Below, piece after piece: positions 60,175-64,000 of a DNA stretch of 64,000 nt; the stretch's first letter is position 1; the number at the start of each line of letters is the position of its first letter. Source of the stretch: Pseudomonadales bacterium (GTDB taxonomy: Bacteria; Pseudomonadota; Gammaproteobacteria; Pseudomonadales; Azotimanducaceae); assembly GCA_028281005.1 (NCBI GenBank), contig JANQKS010000018.1, forward strand, positions 104,134 through 168,133, in the 5' to 3' direction. Under the pieces are notes generated by a model. That model worked only from the letters and a program-made list of their open reading frames with translations. It was not told the origin of the DNA and searched no databases. A program made the translations under genes and the position numbers.

Positions 60175-60193
60175 ACAAGGCGGAGGTGGAAGT

Positions 60194-60238
60194 ATGCACG
60201 TTGGGAGTCACTCAACAACGTCAAATTCCATGAGGTAG
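60194..60238 (+). CDS. putative 14-residue leader peptide (uORF1) of TonB receptor 3
   Basis: ATG 60194 has a strong ribosome site (GGAGGTGGAAGT) and encodes MHVGSHSTTSNSMR before TAG at 60236. It begins about 13 nt after the predicted transcription start. The Ser/Thr-rich sequence does not suggest a clear attenuation codon run. Confidence 0.4.
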   Translation: MHVGSHSTTSNSMR

Positions 60239-60242
60239 AGGT

Positions 60243-60269
60243 ATGTCACCCCGCAATGGGATGACTTAA
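60243..60269 (+). CDS. putative 8-residue leader peptide (uORF2) of TonB receptor 3
   Basis: ATG 60243 lies 5 bp after the stop of uORF1 and has GAGG upstream. It encodes MSPRNGMT, stop at 60267, and spans the conserved hairpin TCACCCCGCAATGGGATGA (60246-60264). It ends 19 nt before the receptor ATG. Confidence 0.35.
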   Translation: MSPRNGMT

Positions 60270-60288
60270 CAGGAAGTTGGAGGGGAGT

Positions 60289-63189
60289 ATGGCGAACTCA
60301 ATCGCGAGATTCGTTTTGGTGTTGGCCGCCACCGTAATGATGGCCACAGGGGTGCAAGCAGCCGAATCGGCTGCGCGTAATATCGAAGAAGTTGTAGTGA
60401 CCGCTGAGCGTCGCGAGTCCACCGTACAGGACACTTCGATTTCTATCACCGCGTTGACCGGTGAGTTCATTGAAGACTTTGGTTTGCGCAATCAAGAAGA
60501 TTTGCAAAACTACATTCCCGCGGCGGTGATTGAGCCGTACGACATGTCGATCCGCGGCATAGGCCGTAATTTCCGCGGCTTGGGCGGGGACCCAGGGGTC
60601 GCGACGTATCTGAATGATGTGTATTCAGAAGACTTTGGCATCGCTTCCACCGAGGGTGGCTTGTTCGATATCGAGCGGATCGAGGTACTGCGCGGACCGC
60701 AGGGCACGTTATATGGTCGCAACGCGGTTGGTGGTGCGATTAACTTTGTGAACAAAAAGCCCACGGATGAATTTGAGGGCGAAGCGCGGACCATCTTCGG
60801 CAGCTACGGATTGAAAGAAGGTTACGTCATGTTGTCCGGACCGATTGTCGAGGGGGTACTTGCCGCGCGGGCTACCGCATCAAAACGTGTCCGCGATGGT
60901 TACCACGATGACATTTCCGGCAATTCCGGTTCGCGAGACGTCAACGACTACGGCGATGAAAACTACGCGATGTCACTGCGCTGGACGCCGACCGACACGA
61001 TAGAAGTGAATATCCGTGGGAACGAGCGATCCTATGCACGTAACGTGGGTAACCAGGGCGGTTCGCTGGTGTTTGATGAGTTCGGCGGACGCGTCGACGA
61101 AGTCACCGGCGGGGTACGCAATACGTCGGCATTGGCCCGCGGCTTTCGCAGAGTAGATCCGGCACAGACCGATACTGGAGCCAATGACTACTTGGAGCCA
61201 TCCGCGGAGATATTTACTTTTACTAACTCCACCACAGGCGAAACGGTACAGACGCAACGGGTTCGTCCTGGCACAGACCAAGCCATCAGCGCACGGCCTA
61301 ACCTATTGTTCGGCGCCAGCGCCATGGGGGAAGCCAATGACTGGGTTAGATTGGACGACGTCGATGACATCGACTCCGATGATTTAGAAACCGCTACGAG
61401 CGGATTTAACGACGAGTTTTTCGACCACCAGGCAGTCTCCATGGACGCTACCTGGGACTTCAGCGAAACCCTGTCGTTTAAATACATATTTGGTTACACC
61501 GACTATTTTTATGACCGCACCACCGACGAAGAATTGTCGGCCAACGCTTTTGGCGACGATCAGTTCTACGTCAGCCAGGAGACCGAATACATCTCCCACG
61601 AGTTGCAGTTTTTCCTCGATTTTGAAAACGTGTCGGTGACCTCGGGGATGTTCTACTACGACGCCAAGATCACTCAACGCGGTGACTATTACAGTTCGGT
61701 GTTCGAACCACGGTTTTATCAACCGGCGAGCTACGGCGCCTTAGGTCCTACCATGGACTTCATATTTGCGACCACCGGAAGAGTGGCGGCCACCGACGAC
61801 GACGGTTCGCCACTGGGTTGGGATTCGAACAGCTATTTTCAGTCCGCTCCGGTCGGGCTGTATACGGCGCGGCAGTATGAGCGCGAGAATGGTGTGATTA
61901 ATCAGGACAATGGTGAGGCGACCGGCAGTTTTGAAACGGTTTTTGTTGCCGGTCCTTGGGTGGGTGACGGCGTTGGTGAAGGCACGCGTATCAACAGCGG
62001 CCCAAATACCATAGGTACTCGTACCGAATACCAATCTCGTACGGAACGCGAAGCATTTGCAGTCTATACACAAGCGGAGTGGACGCTCAGCGAGGCTTTC
62101 TCTCTAACCACTGGTATTCGGTGGGCAAAAGACCGTTTGGACGGCCAGGAAAATGCGTTCATCTACGACGAAACACTCGCCTTTCCGCTGACTAACAATC
62201 CGGCCGATTCGCCCTTAGGCCTTAGTCTCGCCGCGTACAACGGACTTGCTAGGCTGGTGGATCCTAATGAGCCGGTGCGATTGGCGGGTATACCTGTCAG
62301 TGCCTCACTGTACCGCCATCTGGATCGTTCCGACGATGAGATTACTTACCGCATTAACTTGGACTATGAACCCAACGACGACACGCTAATTTATGCGGGT
62401 GTAACCACAGGTCACCGCGCTGGCGGTTTCGGCAGTCAAGGTAACTTCAGTTCTGTGGAGACTTATGACCCCGAAGAGTTGACCGCTTACGAAATTGGTT
62501 ATAAAGGCCAATTGTTCGATGGCACCTTACAGCTGAACTCATCTTTGTACTTTTATGATTATGAAAACATTCACACGCTGGCAGATGTGCCCTCAGCGTT
62601 GAGCGCCAACGGCACCAGCGTAAGTGTAATCCCCGTGGATGAAGCAGAGATTTGGGGGCTCGAAACCGAGTTTTTGTGGCTTGCCACGGATGCTCTAACC
62701 ATCGGCGGCAACATCAGCTACACCCCGAACGAGTACACCAGCGATCTTCGATTCATCAACAACAATAATCCGGATGAACCGCAATCGGTGTTTGTCTCGG
62801 ATGATCGCCAGGAGAGTGTAAAAGGCAACCAACTGTTGCGTGTGCCGGAGCTGAAGTGGGCAGCCTGGGTCAGCTATATGCTGAACATGGGCGACAGCGG
62901 TAACGTCGAGTTTCTGAGCAGCTATAGCTGGATTGACGATGTTTATTTCTCGCCGTTTGAGCGTGAAGAAGACAAAGCACCAGCCTATGGCCGCTTGGAC
63001 CTCCGCGTGACTTGGACCAGCGCGGACGAGTCATGGATGGTGGCGGGCTTTGTTAACAACGTACTGGACGAAATTGGTATTCGGCAAATTGATCTCGGTA
63101 CAGAAACCGTGAACTGGCTGAGGAAAGGTTCCACCACCGATCCCCGGCTGGCCGGTTTGGAAGTGCGTTATCGATTTGGCGGCCTCTAA
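60289..63189 (+). CDS. TonB-dependent outer-membrane receptor 3
   Basis: The start is ATG 60289 with GGAGGGGAGT upstream; an in-frame TTG (60277) lies in the ribosome site. The 966-residue product has a signal peptide (about 1-24), NIEEVVVTAERRES, a plug nearly identical in pattern to receptor 1 (IEPYDMSIRGIGRNFRGLGGDPGVATYLNDVYSEDFG, RGPQGTLYGRNAVGGAINFVN) and a barrel ending EVRYRFGGL. It is closer to receptor 1 than to receptor 2 in the plug and C-terminus (SADESWMVAGFVNNVLDEIGIRQI). The ligand is unknown. Confidence 0.93.
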   Translation: MANSIARFVLVLAATVMMATGVQAAESAARNIEEVVVTAERRESTVQDTSISITALTGEFIEDFGLRNQEDLQNYIPAAVIEPYDMSIRGIGRNFRGLGGDPGVATYLNDVYSEDFGIASTEGGLFDIERIEVLRGPQGTLYGRNAVGGAINFVNKKPTDEFEGEARTIFGSYGLKEGYVMLSGPIVEGVLAARATASKRVRDGYHDDISGNSGSRDVNDYGDENYAMSLRWTPTDTIEVNIRGNERSYARNVGNQGGSLVFDEFGGRVDEVTGGVRNTSALARGFRRVDPAQTDTGANDYLEPSAEIFTFTNSTTGETVQTQRVRPGTDQAISARPNLLFGASAMGEANDWVRLDDVDDIDSDDLETATSGFNDEFFDHQAVSMDATWDFSETLSFKYIFGYTDYFYDRTTDEELSANAFGDDQFYVSQETEYISHELQFFLDFENVSVTSGMFYYDAKITQRGDYYSSVFEPRFYQPASYGALGPTMDFIFATTGRVAATDDDGSPLGWDSNSYFQSAPVGLYTARQYERENGVINQDNGEATGSFETVFVAGPWVGDGVGEGTRINSGPNTIGTRTEYQSRTEREAFAVYTQAEWTLSEAFSLTTGIRWAKDRLDGQENAFIYDETLAFPLTNNPADSPLGLSLAAYNGLARLVDPNEPVRLAGIPVSASLYRHLDRSDDEITYRINLDYEPNDDTLIYAGVTTGHRAGGFGSQGNFSSVETYDPEELTAYEIGYKGQLFDGTLQLNSSLYFYDYENIHTLADVPSALSANGTSVSVIPVDEAEIWGLETEFLWLATDALTIGGNISYTPNEYTSDLRFINNNNPDEPQSVFVSDDRQESVKGNQLLRVPELKWAAWVSYMLNMGDSGNVEFLSSYSWIDDVYFSPFEREEDKAPAYGRLDLRVTWTSADESWMVAGFVNNVLDEIGIRQIDLGTETVNWLRKGSTTDPRLAGLEVRYRFGGL

Positions 63190-63222
63190 TCGACTGCCCC
63201 TTTAGTCGGTAAAGCCAATATC

Positions 63223-63257
63223 AAAACCCCGGCTTCACTCGAAGCTGGGGTTTTTTT
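63223..63257 (+). terminator. rho-independent terminator of TonB receptor 3
   Basis: AAAACCCCGGCTTC and GAAGCTGGGGTTTT form a stem with one G-T pair and an ACTC loop, followed by seven T. Confidence 0.95.
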
Positions 63258-63286
63258 AGGCCTGTTGGCGCTGCAGTTATCTCGAA

Positions 63287-63299
63287 ATTGTCTAACAAT
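63287..63299. promoter_or_regulatory. ATTGTCTAACAAT palindrome upstream of the RRM gene
   Basis: Arms ATTGT and ACAAT around CTA. The reverse complement reads ATTGTTAGACAAT, identical over 12 bases to the site upstream of TonB receptor 3. It may bind a shared regulator. Confidence 0.4.
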
Positions 63300-63422
63300 C
63301 CCCTTGTAGTGTCATAAATCTTTGATTGTGGTTCGTCTACGCTTCACGTAGGCTGCAGCGGTATGTTCTGCCCAATTTCGGTTTCTTTTGAGTTTCTAGA
63401 GTTCGATTGGTCGGTTCGAGAA

Positions 63423-63448
63423 GCCGCAACCGCAAAGGTTGTCGCGGC
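63423..63448 (+). ncRNA. leader hairpin before the RRM gene
   Basis: GCCGC-AACC-GCAAA-GGTT-GTC-GCGGC folds into a bulged stem with a GCAAA loop, ending 30 nt before the GTG start. A second hairpin, CTACG/CGTAG, lies near 63338-63352. A long structured 5' leader is common for cold-induced RNA-binding proteins. Confidence 0.45.
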
Positions 63449-63478
63449 GTTAGTAGATCAACTTAGGAGTTCAAAGCA

Positions 63479-63772
63479 GTGAAGAAGCTGTATGTGGGCA
63501 ATTTAGCCTGGGGCGTAACAGATGAAGACTTGTCTAATCTGTTTTCTGAATATGGCAGCGTGGCCTCGGCTGTTGTCATCTCTGATCGGGAAACCGGTCG
63601 TTCGCGTGGTTTTGGTTTTGTGGAACTTGAAGACGGTGCTGACCAGGCGATGGAAGCCTTAAACGGCCAAGATTTTCAAGGCCGTCCATTGCGCGTGAAT
63701 GAGGCGCAAAGCAAAGACCGCGGCGGACGCGGCGGCGGTGGCGGAAACCGCGGCGGTGGGCGCCCGTTCTAA
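63479..63772 (+). CDS. glycine-rich RNA-binding protein (single RRM)
   Basis: The 97-residue product starts at GTG 63479 with AGGAG 9 bases upstream. One RRM domain (about 3-78) carries RNP2 LYVGNL (4-9) and RNP1 RGFGFVEL (43-50), followed by a Gly/Arg tail (SKDRGGRGGGGGNRGGGRPF). Such Rbp proteins bind single-stranded RNA and are often cold-induced. The leader hairpins suggest post-transcriptional control. Confidence 0.93.
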   Translation: MKKLYVGNLAWGVTDEDLSNLFSEYGSVASAVVISDRETGRSRGFGFVELEDGADQAMEALNGQDFQGRPLRVNEAQSKDRGGRGGGGGNRGGGRPF

Positions 63773-63781
63773 ACTCGATTT

Positions 63782-63806
63782 AAAGGCGATTAATACCGCC
63801 TTTTTA
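63782..63806 (+). terminator. rho-independent terminator of the RRM gene
   Basis: AAAGGCG and CGCCTTT form the stem around ATTAATAC, followed by T residues, 9 bp after the stop codon. Confidence 0.85.
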
Positions 63807-63901
63807 ACGATGCTAGAAGCAAGATTCTAGAAGCAAAGAGGACGGTGTGTTCCCGCGGGAATACCCGACCTCAGCCCCTGCTTGCCCAGTTCTAGTTAGT
63901 T

Positions 63902-64000
63902 CTAGCCCGCATCGCTCACCGATAAGGTGAGATTGTTTGTTTCTGGGTTAATACGGGCTACTGAGGTGATCTTCCGCGGAAGATTGATGCCCGAACTTGT
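63902..64000 (-). CDS. C-terminal end of an unidentified protein (partial)
   Basis: On the minus strand a frame open at the right edge gives 32 residues ending NLPRKITSVARINPETNNLTLSVSDAG before TAG at 63904-63902. The alternating hydrophobic pattern looks like beta-strands of an exported or lipoprotein domain, and the sequence reads as real protein. It is too short to name. Tandem CTAGAA-type repeats (63811-63835) lie between it and the RRM terminator. Confidence 0.4.
   Translation of the reverse strand, partial: TSSGINLPRKITSVARINPETNNLTLSVSDAG

Overview
The window reads as chromosomal DNA of an aerobic anoxygenic phototrophic gammaproteobacterium. The housekeeping run miaB-phoH-ybeY-corC-lnt-leuS-lptE-holA has the gene order known from Escherichia coli and its relatives. 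It shares the contig with a bacteriochlorophyll/reaction-centre cluster whose only ring-E cyclase is the oxygen-dependent AcsF. A marine member of the OM60/NOR5 (Halieaceae-like) group is my best guess; this is inferred from gene content, not from a marker comparison.

Layout. 1-2.1 kb: a c-type cytochrome (cut by the left edge), a Tat-exported copper-storage protein, a HAD phosphatase and the scar of a deleted regulator/amidohydrolase locus. 2.2-16.7 kb (minus strand): a tightly coupled operon bchF-N-B-H-L-M-lhaA-puhA-B-C-acsF-puhE, ending in a CBS-domain protein. 16.7-22.0 kb (plus strand): the regulators aerR/ppaA and ppsR, then a pucC-family transporter and bchP. Two perfect TGT-N12-ACA PpsR operators overlap the promoter of that last pair. 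22.0-26.3 kb: a GGDEF-EAL protein and a phosphotransferase/kinase fusion, bracketed by small palindromic elements with CTAG flanks. 26.3-29.9 kb: two small membrane proteins, a ferredoxin-reductase-like flavoprotein, an FMN hydroxyacid dehydrogenase and a DUF1820 protein. 30-39.6 kb: the conserved housekeeping run, interrupted only by a decayed trpF-like gene. 39.8-49.3 kb: two RND efflux pairs in convergent orientation around an exported PRC-barrel/EF-hand protein. 49.5-53.6 kb: a CobS/CobT-type chelatase pair, a nested palindrome, an ABM-domain protein and a Nudix hydrolase. 53.8-63.2 kb: three paralogous TonB-dependent receptors in tandem, each with its own leader. 63.5 kb: a glycine-rich RRM protein, then the tail of a minus-strand gene.

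Function. The pigment genes cover the Mg-chelatase H subunit, the methyltransferase, the aerobic cyclase, dark protochlorophyllide reductase (BchLNB), the vinyl hydratase and the geranylgeranyl reductase. PuhA-C/PuhE and LhaA assemble the reaction centre and LH1. AerR and PpsR sit between two divergent transcription units, and the operators I can read place pucC-like/bchP under direct PpsR control. bchG, bchI/D/O, bchX/Y/Z/C, the crt genes and pufLM are not in the window, so the cluster is incomplete here.

Most unusual observations: the palindromic elements whose CTAG flanks supply the stop codons of three genes; the tandem PpsR operator overlapping a promoter; the structured leaders with short reading frames in front of the TonB receptors; a PpsR without a cysteine in its DNA-binding domain; and a nested palindrome of about 190 bp after cobT. 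I saw no CRISPR array, tRNA, rRNA or intact insertion sequence.
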